DNA from: JBFWUW01 sp050247075
GTDB lineage: Bacteria > Planctomycetota > Planctomycetia > Pirellulales > JBFWUW01
Assembly (NCBI GenBank): GCA_050247075.1
Contig: JBFWUW010000039.1
Location: 1 to 63,868 of the forward strand
Length of the DNA: 63,868 bases
Direction: 5' to 3'
Positions within the stretch are counted from its first letter, which is position 1. Each line of letters opens with the position of its first letter. This document shows positions 7,675 to 16,085 of this stretch, in pieces. The notes below the pieces were generated by a model. That model did no database searches. It was not told the DNA's origin and saw only the letters and a program-made list of their open reading frames with translations. A program made the position numbers and the translations under genes.

Positions 7675-8835
7675 TTAGGACGGGCGATTCATGCGCGGCG
7701 TAAGCAACCCCAAGTAGAGTTCCTCGTAGCGGGCGATCATCGTCGGAAGGCCAAATGCCAAATTCACACGGCGACGATTGGATTCGCCTAACTCTCTTGC
7801 TGAATTAGGGTTGGCGAGCAATTCTTGCATTCGGCCCGCAAACTGGCCGGCATCGCCCACAGGCGTCGTTTGTTCGCCCGCAAGGGGGCCAAGTACTTCC
7901 CTAACACCTTCCACGTTGGTCGCCACGACCGGCAAACCGCTGGCCATCGCCTCGAGCACGACATTGGGCATGCCCTCCCAGGCGGAGGGCAACACCAACA
8001 GCGAACTAGCCGCCAAGACTTGGGGGATATCGGGCCGCCAGCCGGTGAAGTGGACCCGCGCTCGCAATTTCAATTCTCCGGTAAGCTGCTCAAGGGCTGC
8101 ACGCTGAGGACCATCACCGACTAGCAGCAAATGATGATCGGGAAAGGCCTGCATCCAGCGGGGACTCAACCGCAGCAGCCAATCGACCCGCTTCTGTTCG
8201 TCCAAGCGGCCAATGTACGCTACCGCCGGTTTGCCCGCGGGAATACCGAATTCTGACAGATCGGCCGGCTGTACTTGGCGATAGTGTTCCAGATCTATTC
8301 CATTGGGAATGACCGTTAAACGGTCAGCCGGAAGTTTGCCCCGCTGCTGTGAAAAGTCGGCTACGGCTTGGCTAACGCAAACATGGCGTTCGACCGGGCC
8401 TGCGGTCCAACGATCTAGCCAGAGGTACCAACGATGCCGATGTTCGGCCACGCGAATGCCGCTGACAATGTGCGGCACGCCGGCCTGCCTGGCCGCCAGC
8501 CTGCCAAGAATGTTGGCATGAAACAAGAACGTCTGCACGATCCGCGGCTGCTGTTGCCGCAATAGATCCGCCAACATTCTCACCGCGGACCTGGCCCGCC
8601 ACTTGCTGCGCATTCCCAGCGAATGTATCTCCATGCCCGCCTGCGTAATCCGATCGACGACAGAAGGACTGCCGGGGGGTGGCAGGGGTTTTAAGCAGTA
8701 CACGACCGGCTGAAATCGCCGACGATCAATGCGTGCAACCAGTTCGGCCAGGCAATGCTCGGCGCCACCAGTTTCCAGGCCCGTAATGAAGAAGGCGATG
8801 CGGATCGGATCGGGTTCGACGGGGTTAAAGGGCAC
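7675..8835 (-). CDS. Glycosyltransferase family 4 protein
   Basis: A 386-residue GT-B fold, retaining glycosyltransferase. The N-terminal half carries the glycine-rich acceptor loop GLETGGAEHCLAEL. The donor half contains AYIGRLDEQKRVDWL, LLLVGDGPQRAALE, VHFTGWRPDIPQ and the EX7E nucleotide-sugar signature in SAWEGMPNVVLEAMASG. Such enzymes add sugars during surface polysaccharide or lipid glycan synthesis; donor and acceptor cannot be told. The start is GTG 8835, without a strong ribosome-binding site. It is upstream of mraZ on the same strand, with a heptamer-repeat tract just before its start. Confidence 0.9.
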   Translation of the reverse strand: MPFNPVEPDPIRIAFFITGLETGGAEHCLAELVARIDRRRFQPVVYCLKPLPPPGSPSVVDRITQAGMEIHSLGMRSKWRARSAVRMLADLLRQQQPRIVQTFLFHANILGRLAARQAGVPHIVSGIRVAEHRHRWYLWLDRWTAGPVERHVCVSQAVADFSQQRGKLPADRLTVIPNGIDLEHYRQVQPADLSEFGIPAGKPAVAYIGRLDEQKRVDWLLRLSPRWMQAFPDHHLLLVGDGPQRAALEQLTGELKLRARVHFTGWRPDIPQVLAASSLLVLPSAWEGMPNVVLEAMASGLPVVATNVEGVREVLGPLAGEQTTPVGDAGQFAGRMQELLANPNSARELGESNRRRVNLAFGLPTMIARYEELYLGLLTPRMNRPS

Positions 8836-8844
8836 GGGGGGAAG

Positions 8845-8907
8845 TTTTCGGTTTTCGGTTTTCAGTTTATTTCCTTCCGCCTTCAGCCTTTCGCCTTCCT
8901 CCTTTCC
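8845..8907. repeat. Two heptamer microsatellites
   Basis: First tract 8845-8865: TTTTCGG, TTTTCGG, TTTTCAG. Second tract 8873-8907: CCTTCCG, CCTTCAG, CCTTTCG, CCTTCCT, CCTTTCC. The second resembles the tract at 29146-29180. Both lie between the divergent glycosyltransferase and queA genes. Confidence 0.85.
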
Positions 8908-8969
8908 TCTAATCTAGTCTAATGGAGGTTTCTGCTGCATTCACGCGATTTGTGCTTTGATCCGCCGCG

Positions 8970-10016
8970 ATGTCCGAACTGGATGCCTACGACTATTTTC
9001 TGCCGTCGGAACTCATTGCGCAAGACCCGTTGCCGCATCGGGCGGATTCACGCTTGCTGGTCGTCGAGCGCGACACCTTGCGATTGTCGCATCGGCACAT
9101 CCGTGACTTGCCCGATTTGTTGCGTCCCAATGATTGCCTTGTTCTCAACGATACCCGCGTGGTACCAGCCCGGTTGCTGGGACATCGCACCCTGACCGGC
9201 GGCCGCTGGGAGGGGTTGTTTCTATCCGTGGACGGGCGTGGCGATTGGCAAATCATGGGAAAATGCCGCGGTAAGCTGCGGCCCAACGAGCCGATCACCC
9301 TGCATGATGCCGCCGGCCGAGACGATGTCAAACTGTGGCTGTTGGAAAAGCTGCCTGATGGAGCCTGGATCGCGCATCCGGAAGGAACCGAGGATACCTG
9401 GACACTTCTCGATCGCCTGGGGCATGTGCCGCTGCCCGCCTACATCCGCGGCGGAAAGGCAGTCCTGACCGACCGGGCACGTTACCAGACGGTTTATGCC
9501 CGGACGCCAGGTTCGGCGGCTGCCCCCACCGCGGGCCTGCACTTTACCGACCGGTTGCTAAGCAAGTTGATCGACCGAGGCGTTTTTGTATGCCGCGTGA
9601 CGCTGCATGTCGGGCCGGGGACGTTTCGGCCCGTATCCGCCGAGCGGTTGGCGGATCATGTAATGCATTCGGAATGGGGCGAAATCACTTCGTGCGTAGT
9701 GGAGCGGATTGAAACCTGTCGCCGCGCCGGCGGCCGCATCATTGCCGTCGGTACGACTTCCATGCGGGTGCTAGAAACCGCCGCCGCCGAGGGGACGCTG
9801 CAACCGTGGAGCGGCGAGACTTCCATCTTCATCCGGCCCCCCTACAAATTCCAGGCGTGCGATGGCCTGCTGACCAACTTTCATTTGCCCCGTTCGACTT
9901 TGCTGGTGTTAGTGCGCACCTTCGGCGGCGACCAACTTATGCAGGCCGCGTATGACGAAGCGATCGGTCAACGATATCGCTTCTACAGCTTTGGCGACGC
10001 AATGCTGATTACGTAA
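8970..10016 (+). CDS. queA: S-adenosylmethionine:tRNA ribosyltransferase-isomerase QueA
   Basis: A 348-residue enzyme that transfers and isomerises the ribosyl group of SAM onto 7-aminomethyl-7-deazaguanine in tRNA, giving epoxyqueuosine. Family blocks: YDYFLPSELIAQDP (7-20), LVLNDTRVVPARL, AAPTAGLHFTDRLL, VTLHVGPGTFRPV, HSEWGEI, GTTSMRVLE and LLTNFHLPRSTLL. Length is normal. No other queuosine gene is adjacent. It is the first of a run of plus-strand genes, but the 120-base gap to the next makes cotranscription uncertain. Confidence 0.97.
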   Translation: MSELDAYDYFLPSELIAQDPLPHRADSRLLVVERDTLRLSHRHIRDLPDLLRPNDCLVLNDTRVVPARLLGHRTLTGGRWEGLFLSVDGRGDWQIMGKCRGKLRPNEPITLHDAAGRDDVKLWLLEKLPDGAWIAHPEGTEDTWTLLDRLGHVPLPAYIRGGKAVLTDRARYQTVYARTPGSAAAPTAGLHFTDRLLSKLIDRGVFVCRVTLHVGPGTFRPVSAERLADHVMHSEWGEITSCVVERIETCRRAGGRIIAVGTTSMRVLETAAAEGTLQPWSGETSIFIRPPYKFQACDGLLTNFHLPRSTLLVLVRTFGGDQLMQAAYDEAIGQRYRFYSFGDAMLIT

Positions 10017-10136
10017 ACGAGCCCGGCCGAGTTGGCTCGGCTATGGCTTCTGGCTCCCGGCGTAGTTACGATAATGTATTGCTTGCGGCCCGTTGGCCCC
10101 CGCCCCAACTTCTCATCATTCCTTGCGGAAATACCC

Positions 10137-12869
10137 ATGCTTCGAAAGAATCTCGCGCCTATCTTGCTGGCCGCGCTGGTGGCCGGCATTTCGTCCACGG
10201 CGGCGCTCGCCTTGGAATTGAAAAAAGGAGATCATATCTGCATCATCGGCAACACGCTGGCCGAGCGGATGCAGCATTTTGGCTGGTTAGAGACCCGCCT
10301 GCACGCCCGCTTTCCCCAGCACGAACTGGTATTTCGCAACCTGGGGTATAGTGGCGATGAGATCGATCCGGGCAAGCGGCTGCGATCGATGTCGTTCGGA
10401 TCGCCGGACGAATGGCTAAGTGCTTCGGCACCGGTTCCGCAACCCAACAAACTGGCCAACCTCGATCAGGTTCGCCAGAACCGCTTTGAACTGACAGATA
10501 CCAAGGCCGACGTGATCTTGGCCTTCTTTGGCTATAACGAAGCCCAAGCTGGCGAGGCGGGGCTGGCGCAATTCAAGCAGCAGTTGGAAGGCCAACTGAA
10601 GCACATGTTGGGCCAGAAGTACAATGGTGAGGCCGCTCCGCGGATTGTGCTGTTTTCGCCGATCGCTCACGAGGATCTCAAGAACCGCAACCTGCCCGAC
10701 GGCAGCCAGGACAACACTCGGCTGAAAATGTACACCGCCGCCATGGCGGAAGTTGCCAAGGCTAATGGTGTAGAGTTTGTGGACCTGTTTACGCCGTCGG
10801 CGGAATTGTATCGCACCGCCAGCCAACCGTTGACGATCAACGGCATCCACCTGACTGAGCAGGGCGATAAGCTGCTGGCCGCCGAGATCGAGAAGGCCCT
10901 ACTACCCGCGGCCGCGACAACGGTAGACGATGCCGCCCAAGAAACCCTGCGGAAGTCGGTGCTGGACAAGAACTTCTACTGGTACAACCGCTACCGCACC
11001 ACCGACGGTTACTCCACCTACGGCGACCGGGCCTTTTTGGCTTTCACAGACAAGCAGACCAACTACGAAGTCTTGCAGCGCGAGCTGGAGATTTTGGACC
11101 AGTTGACCAGCCATCGCGACCGGCACGTGTGGGCCGTGGCCCAAGGCAGCGACCGGCCAATCGACGACAGCGGCACCCTGGACTATGTGCCGGTGGTGAC
11201 TAACAAGCCCGGCACGCTGGATGGGGGCAAGCACCTGTATCTGTCGGGCGAGGAAGCCATTGAAAAGATGGCCGTCCATCCGGGGCTGAAAATCGAACTG
11301 TTCGCCTCGGAGGAGCGGTTCCCCGAACTGGTCAACCCGGTGCAGATGGCCTTCGACACGCGCGGGCGGATGTGGGTGGCTGTTTGGCCGACGTACCCGC
11401 ACTGGAAGCCGCGGCAGCCGATGAACGACAAGCTGCTCATTCTGGAAGACACCGACAACGACGGAAAGGCCGACAAATGCACGACCTTTGCCGACGACAT
11501 CCATAACCCGACCGGATTTGAATTCTGGGGAGGCGGGGTAATTTTGGCGCAGGGACCAGACATTCTGTTCTTGAAGGACACCGACGGCGACGACAAGTAC
11601 GACGTGAAAGAGCGCCTGCTGCATGGCCTGGACACGGCCGACACGCATCACACGGCCAACAGCTTCGCGCTCGATCCAGGCGGCGCGTTGTACTTCCAGG
11701 AGGGGACTTTCCACCACACCCAGGTGGAAACGCCGTGGGGCGCGCCGCGCCGTGTGGCCAATGGGGCGGTCTTTCGCTACGAGCCGCGGACGCAAAAGTT
11801 TGATGTCTATGTGTCGTTTGGCTTTGCCAACCCGCACGGGCATGTGTTCGACGCTTGGGGCAACGATTTGGTATACGACGGCACGGGGGCCAACCCCTTT
11901 CACGCGGCGCTGTTTTCGGGCGATGTCGATTTTCCCCAAAAGCATGGCCGTCCGCCGCAAGTCTACCAGCAGCGGACGCGGCCCTGTTCCGGCGTGGAGA
12001 TCTTGAGCAGCAGCCATTTCCCGGAGGAGTTCCGCGGCAACTTGCTGGTGCTCAACGTGATCGGTATTCAAGGCATGTTGCAGTACAAGCTGTCGGACAA
12101 GGGGGCCAGTTTTGGGGCCACCGAGGTCGACCCAATCGTGCTGTCCTCCGACGCCAATTTTCGTCCGGCGGATCTGGAGGTTGCGCCCGATGGCTCGATC
12201 TACTTCGCCGATTGGCAAAACACGATCATCGGCCACATGCAGCACAATCTGCGCGACCCCAGTCGCGACCATTTGCATGGCCGCGTCTATCGCGTACGCC
12301 ATTCCGAGCGCGAGCTGTTGAAACCGGTGGCGATTGCCGGTGAGCCGGTCGCCAAGTTGCTCGATCTGCTGAAGGAACCAGATGATCGGGTGCGGTACCG
12401 TGCCCGGATAGAATTGTCGGGCCGGCCGACCGACGAAGTCGTGGCGGCGGTGGGCAAGTGGCTGGCGGGGCTGGATAAGAACGACGCCAACTACGCACAC
12501 CAGGCATTGGAGGGCTTGTGGCAGTACCAAAGCCACAACGTGGTTAACGAGCCGCATCTGGCGGCCGTCTTGCGTTCGCCCGACTTCCGCGCGCGGGCGG
12601 CCGCCACGCGGGTGTTGTGCTACTGGCGCGACCAGGTGGCCGATCCGCTGGCCTTGTTGCTGGTGCAAGTCAACGACGAACACCCGCGCGTGCGGCTCGA
12701 GGCCATCCGTTCGCTCAGCTTTTTCACCGGAGCACAAGCGGAAAAGGCGATCGAGGTGGCGGTTGAGTCGCTGATCCATGAGCAGGACGAGTTTCTCAAG
12801 TTCCAACTCGATGAACCCAACAAACCGCTGGATGCCCGCGCCATGGCGGATAAACAGATGGGCCTGTAG
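10137..12869 (+). CDS. PVC-type membrane-bound dehydrogenase with N-terminal SGNH-hydrolase domain
   Basis: A 910-residue secreted protein; ATG 10137 starts a signal peptide (MLRKNLAPILLAALVAGISS). Residues about 25-255 resemble an SGNH/GDSL hydrolase (ICIIGNTLAERM, NLGYSGDEI, NGIHLTEQG). Residues about 362-730 match the planctomycete/verrucomicrobial membrane-bound dehydrogenase propeller (KIELFASEERFPELVNP, MAFDTRGRMWVAVWPTYP), with Asp-rich turns (DTDNDGKAD, DTDGDDKYD) that may bind Ca2+. HEAT-like repeats follow (735-900). In many relatives the haem c domain is fused C-terminally; here the gene stops at 12869 and the haem domain is encoded by the next gene. The stop lies inside a 26-bp inverted repeat arm. 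Substrate unknown. Confidence 0.85.
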   Translation: MLRKNLAPILLAALVAGISSTAALALELKKGDHICIIGNTLAERMQHFGWLETRLHARFPQHELVFRNLGYSGDEIDPGKRLRSMSFGSPDEWLSASAPVPQPNKLANLDQVRQNRFELTDTKADVILAFFGYNEAQAGEAGLAQFKQQLEGQLKHMLGQKYNGEAAPRIVLFSPIAHEDLKNRNLPDGSQDNTRLKMYTAAMAEVAKANGVEFVDLFTPSAELYRTASQPLTINGIHLTEQGDKLLAAEIEKALLPAAATTVDDAAQETLRKSVLDKNFYWYNRYRTTDGYSTYGDRAFLAFTDKQTNYEVLQRELEILDQLTSHRDRHVWAVAQGSDRPIDDSGTLDYVPVVTNKPGTLDGGKHLYLSGEEAIEKMAVHPGLKIELFASEERFPELVNPVQMAFDTRGRMWVAVWPTYPHWKPRQPMNDKLLILEDTDNDGKADKCTTFADDIHNPTGFEFWGGGVILAQGPDILFLKDTDGDDKYDVKERLLHGLDTADTHHTANSFALDPGGALYFQEGTFHHTQVETPWGAPRRVANGAVFRYEPRTQKFDVYVSFGFANPHGHVFDAWGNDLVYDGTGANPFHAALFSGDVDFPQKHGRPPQVYQQRTRPCSGVEILSSSHFPEEFRGNLLVLNVIGIQGMLQYKLSDKGASFGATEVDPIVLSSDANFRPADLEVAPDGSIYFADWQNTIIGHMQHNLRDPSRDHLHGRVYRVRHSERELLKPVAIAGEPVAKLLDLLKEPDDRVRYRARIELSGRPTDEVVAAVGKWLAGLDKNDANYAHQALEGLWQYQSHNVVNEPHLAAVLRSPDFRARAAATRVLCYWRDQVADPLALLLVQVNDEHPRVRLEAIRSLSFFTGAQAEKAIEVAVESLIHEQDEFLKFQLDEPNKPLDARAMADKQMGL

Positions 12870-12945
12870 GAGGCGTTTCCAACGCCGATTGCCGTGGGTG
12901 GTAACACTACCCCGCGAATCAATCGGCGTTGGAAACGCCTCCTAC
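12866..12945. repeat. Perfect 26-bp inverted repeat between split dehydrogenase genes
   Basis: Arm 12866-12891 is the exact reverse complement of 12920-12945, with a 28-base loop. Each arm contains the mini-palindrome GGCGTT-TCC-AACGCC (or its complement), so two repeat copies sit head to head. The left arm overlaps the stop codon of the upstream gene. In RNA it would form a very stable hairpin that could attenuate or protect the transcript of the downstream haem gene. Confidence 0.95.
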
Positions 12946-12987
12946 CATTTGTTGCACGTTTGTTCGCTCGACTGGATGGTAATCTGT

Positions 12988-14775
12988 ATGCGCTTCCGCC
13001 AATTCTGCCGTGTCGGCTTCTGCCTGGGCCTGTCGATCCTGGCGGCCACAACGGCCAATGCCGACGATCCGCCCAGCACGGCTGGGCCGTTGATGAAACT
13101 GTTTCTCAGTGGACGGCTGCCCGTAGAACGCCAAGCCGCTGTTGTGGAAATGATCTGCAACCGCGGTAACGAGCATGATCTACGGGTCGTGCTCGACCGC
13201 GTATTGCAGGATGACGCGTTTCCGCCGGAGCTGCGGCTCAAGGCACTCGGTTGGCTGACCGATGCGGCCATCACCCGCAAGGTCCAACCGGTTGGTGATT
13301 TGAATGGCCTGGAAAAACTGGTCTCCCTCGACCCAGCCCAAGGCAACAGCGCGTTGCCCCTGGCGGCGATCCGACTGGCAGCCACTTGGAAGGTCGCGGC
13401 CATTTCCGACGAACTTCAAGCACTGGCCAAGAGCGCCCCGCCCGATTCCAAAATGCAGCGAGTGGCCTTGGACGGACTTGTGGCGATTGGCGATGACGCT
13501 TGCCGCGCTACGTTAAAAGAGCTATCCGCGCCGGACCAACCAGTAGCGGTGCGGGCCAGGGCGGTCATAGGTTGGGCCAGCTTCGATCTGCCCGCCGCGG
13601 CTCGGGCGGCCGCTGCCGTTCTGGCGGACTTTTCCTCGCGCGACGAACCGGGCCCGCTGATGGATGCGTTTCTTAACCGCAAGGATGGGGCCGACCGGTT
13701 GGCCGCCGCGATTGGCGCGGCCGACCTATCCCAGGACGCCGCCAAGATCGCCTTGCGGTATATGTACTCGGTCGGCCGTAGCGATGCCGCGCTCTCCTCG
13801 GTGTTGGGCGAAGCCGCCGGCGTGGCGGCCGACGCACCCCCTCCCACGCCCGAGGAAATCGCCGCTTTGAAGGAAGAGGTCTTGTCACAAGGCGATGCCG
13901 CGCGGGGGGAGAATGTCTTTCGCCGCCGCGACCTGAGCTGCTTCAAGTGCCACAGCCTCAATCGGGCGGGCGGGCAAGTGGGACCAGACCTGGCTGCCGT
14001 GGGGGGGACGTCTCCGCCGGAATACATTCTGAATTCCATCCTCAACCCCAGCCTGGCGGTGAAGGAGCAATACGTCACGAAGTTGTTTGAAATGAACACG
14101 GGCGAGGTCTTTACCGGCATCGTCATCGACCGCGACGACGTGCGGGTCAACATCAAAGACGCGGCCGGCAAGAAGATCACGCTGCCCACGGCCGATATCG
14201 ATGACGAGGTCGAGGGCAAATCGCTAATGCCGACCGGCCTGACGAAGTTTCTTACGCACGACGATCTGCTCGATCTGGCCAGTTTTATTTCGCAACTGGG
14301 CAAACCGGGACCGTACAGCCCGCCTACCATACCGGCCGTTCGCCGCTGGCGATACCTGGCTGATCCTTCCGCCGAATTGACCGAGGAAGTTCCCCATTTG
14401 GAACTGCTGCGTCAACACGTTTTCGATGCGCCGCCAGAAGCCTGGCTGCCGGCTTATAGCAAGTATTCGGGCGCGCTGCCGCTGGATGAACTGCGCGGCG
14501 GCGAGTCGGCCGCGGTGGCCTACCTGCAGGGCGAGATCGAGGTGACGGCGGCGGGCAGGGTGGCATTCGATGTTGCCAGCACCGAGCCGACGCTAGTCTG
14601 GATTGACGGCCAGCCACAACTAGCGCAGCCGCGGTTTGAACTGCCATTGCAGCCGGGCCGGCACAAGATCACGCTGCGAGTGGAAATCTCCGATCGACCG
14701 TCGCCAGAACTGTCGGTGGAGCTTTCCAAGCCCGCGGAGTCAACCGTGCAATTTGATGTGGTTGGCGGCGCGTAG
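12988..14775 (+). CDS. HEAT-repeat/haem c protein (PVC-type CxxCH domain)
   Basis: A 595-residue secreted protein. ATG 12988 opens a signal peptide (RFRQFCRVGFCLGLSILAA, then TTANA). Residues about 30-285 are HEAT-like helical repeats. A single class I haem c motif CFKCH (318-322) follows in RGENVFRRRDLSCFKCHSL, with VGPDLAAVGG after it, as in the PVC haem-binding family. The C-terminal 160 residues form a beta-rich domain (EIEVTAAGRVAFDV). It is probably the detached electron-transfer part of the preceding dehydrogenase, acting in the periplasm. The 118-base gap holds the 26-bp inverted repeat. Confidence 0.85.
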   Translation: MRFRQFCRVGFCLGLSILAATTANADDPPSTAGPLMKLFLSGRLPVERQAAVVEMICNRGNEHDLRVVLDRVLQDDAFPPELRLKALGWLTDAAITRKVQPVGDLNGLEKLVSLDPAQGNSALPLAAIRLAATWKVAAISDELQALAKSAPPDSKMQRVALDGLVAIGDDACRATLKELSAPDQPVAVRARAVIGWASFDLPAAARAAAAVLADFSSRDEPGPLMDAFLNRKDGADRLAAAIGAADLSQDAAKIALRYMYSVGRSDAALSSVLGEAAGVAADAPPPTPEEIAALKEEVLSQGDAARGENVFRRRDLSCFKCHSLNRAGGQVGPDLAAVGGTSPPEYILNSILNPSLAVKEQYVTKLFEMNTGEVFTGIVIDRDDVRVNIKDAAGKKITLPTADIDDEVEGKSLMPTGLTKFLTHDDLLDLASFISQLGKPGPYSPPTIPAVRRWRYLADPSAELTEEVPHLELLRQHVFDAPPEAWLPAYSKYSGALPLDELRGGESAAVAYLQGEIEVTAAGRVAFDVASTEPTLVWIDGQPQLAQPRFELPLQPGRHKITLRVEISDRPSPELSVELSKPAESTVQFDVVGGA

Positions 14776-14816
14776 TTGTAGAAAACGTGCGTTAGTTCGA
14801 TCCCGGGCGGCCGATT

Positions 14817-15611
14817 ATGCAAGTTAATCTCACCGATCAAGCCGCCATCGTTACCGGCGGCGCGCAAGGCATCGGGCGGGCCATTGTCGAACGACTGGCC
14901 GAAAATGGTGCCTCCGTGGCGATTGTCGATATCGAACTTGGCACCGCTGAATCGGCGGCCCGCGAGATCGACCTGTCGGGCAAGCGTGTTATTGCCTTGG
15001 GGGGCGACGTGGCCGACGCCGCAGCCATGCGCGAAGTGGTGCAAAGCGTGGTGGACCGGTTGGGGCCGCCGTCTATTCTCATCAACAACGCTGGCATCAA
15101 CACCGTTCGCGACCGCCGCCCGCTGCACGAGTATTCCGAGGACGATTGGAACCGCATTTTGCGTGTTGACCTGACGGGCGTGTTCGTAACGAGCAAGGCG
15201 GTCCTGCCGACTATGTTGGCGCGCGGGGCGGGCCGTATTGTCAATATCAGCAGCGTGGCAGGGCTGGTTCCGCTGCGGCTGCAAAGTGCCTTCGTGGCGG
15301 CCAAGGCGGGCGTGCTGAACCTGACGAAGTCGATGGCCCTGGAACTTGGCCCGCAAGGCGTGCTGGTCAACGCCGTGGCCCCCGGTTCGATCCTCACGCG
15401 TGGCACGCAGGCCCTATTTTATGGAGCGGACGGTTCGTACACGGATAAGGCGGCCAGCCTGCTGTCGCACGTCCCCTTGGGCCGGCCCGGCACGCCCGAC
15501 GAAATCGCCCACGCGGTATTGTTTTTGGCCTCTTCGGAGGCCAGTTACGTCAACGGAGCGGTGTTGACCGTGGATGGCGGCTGGACGGCCGGCTTTACCC
15601 GCGATTGGTAA
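14817..15611 (+). CDS. SDR family protein with catalytic Tyr replaced by Phe
   Basis: A 264-residue short-chain dehydrogenase/reductase fold. The cofactor motif TGGAQGIG (14-21), NNAGIN and the NISSVAG block with Ser146 are intact. The C-terminal DE..H..LFLASSEASYVNGAVLTVDGGW block is classical. The expected YxxxK reads FVAAK (Phe159, Lys163; codon TTC at 15291-15293). Loss of the catalytic Tyr predicts weak or altered redox activity, or a binding or regulatory role. Sequence otherwise resembles 3-oxoacyl-ACP/glucose dehydrogenase-type SDRs. It is 41 bases after the haem c gene and 19 bases before the L7/L12-like gene, so probably cotranscribed. Confidence 0.88.
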   Translation: MQVNLTDQAAIVTGGAQGIGRAIVERLAENGASVAIVDIELGTAESAAREIDLSGKRVIALGGDVADAAAMREVVQSVVDRLGPPSILINNAGINTVRDRRPLHEYSEDDWNRILRVDLTGVFVTSKAVLPTMLARGAGRIVNISSVAGLVPLRLQSAFVAAKAGVLNLTKSMALELGPQGVLVNAVAPGSILTRGTQALFYGADGSYTDKAASLLSHVPLGRPGTPDEIAHAVLFLASSEASYVNGAVLTVDGGWTAGFTRDW

Positions 15612-15630
15612 CACTTCAAGGGGAAATGCT

Positions 15631-16068
15631 ATGTCCACGGAAGGTGAATCCGGCGCGGAACTGGTCGAACGCATTGTGGCGGCGTTGGCGGATGGCCGCA
15701 AGATAGAAGCAGTAAAGCTTTATCGCGAAGCCACGGGCCGCGGACTAAAAGAATCCAAGGATGCGGTCGAAGCCATCGAACGCGGCCAAAATCCGCCAGC
15801 GGCTTGGATTGGGCCAACAGACACACTCGACCCGGAATTGCAGCAGCGCATGGTCGATGAGTTGACCGCTGGCCGCAAGATTGAAGCGATCAAGATCTAT
15901 CGGCAAGCCCGCCACTGCGGCCTCAAAGAGGCCAAGGAAGCTGTCGAACAATTCGCAAAAGCGCGCGGTTTGCCGTGCCATGTGGGCGGCGGTTGCGGCA
16001 CGGTGGCGGCCGCCGTGATGTGCGCTATTGGCGGTGGCTGCACGCTGCTATGTACATGGCTGCATTGA
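15631..16068 (+). CDS. Tandem ribosomal L7/L12 C-terminal-domain-like protein
   Basis: A 145-residue protein; ATG 15631 is preceded by AAGGGGAAA. Two copies of a helix-turn-helix unit resembling the C-terminal domain of ribosomal protein L7/L12 occur at about 11-52 (KIEAVKLYREATGRGLKESK) and 72-113 (KIEAIKIYRQARHCGLKEAK). A short hydrophobic Gly/Cys-rich tail (116-145) may be a membrane anchor. It is not a ribosomal L7/L12 (no N-terminal dimerisation domain). In ribosomes this surface recruits translational GTPases; whether this protein binds a GTPase is speculation. Its stop is 17 bases from the convergent caspase-protein stop. Confidence 0.75.
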   Translation: MSTEGESGAELVERIVAALADGRKIEAVKLYREATGRGLKESKDAVEAIERGQNPPAAWIGPTDTLDPELQQRMVDELTAGRKIEAIKIYRQARHCGLKEAKEAVEQFAKARGLPCHVGGGCGTVAAAVMCAIGGGCTLLCTWLH

Positions 16069-16085
16069 GGCTATCTGCCCACTAT

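Noticed and set aside
10902..12806. 634-codon minus-strand open frame
   Set aside because: It is fully antisense to the dehydrogenase gene, whose protein has clear family motifs; long antisense frames are expected at this GC content. The same applies to 21577-23235, 25194-26564, 35306-36940, 48072-49547 and 50906-52576.
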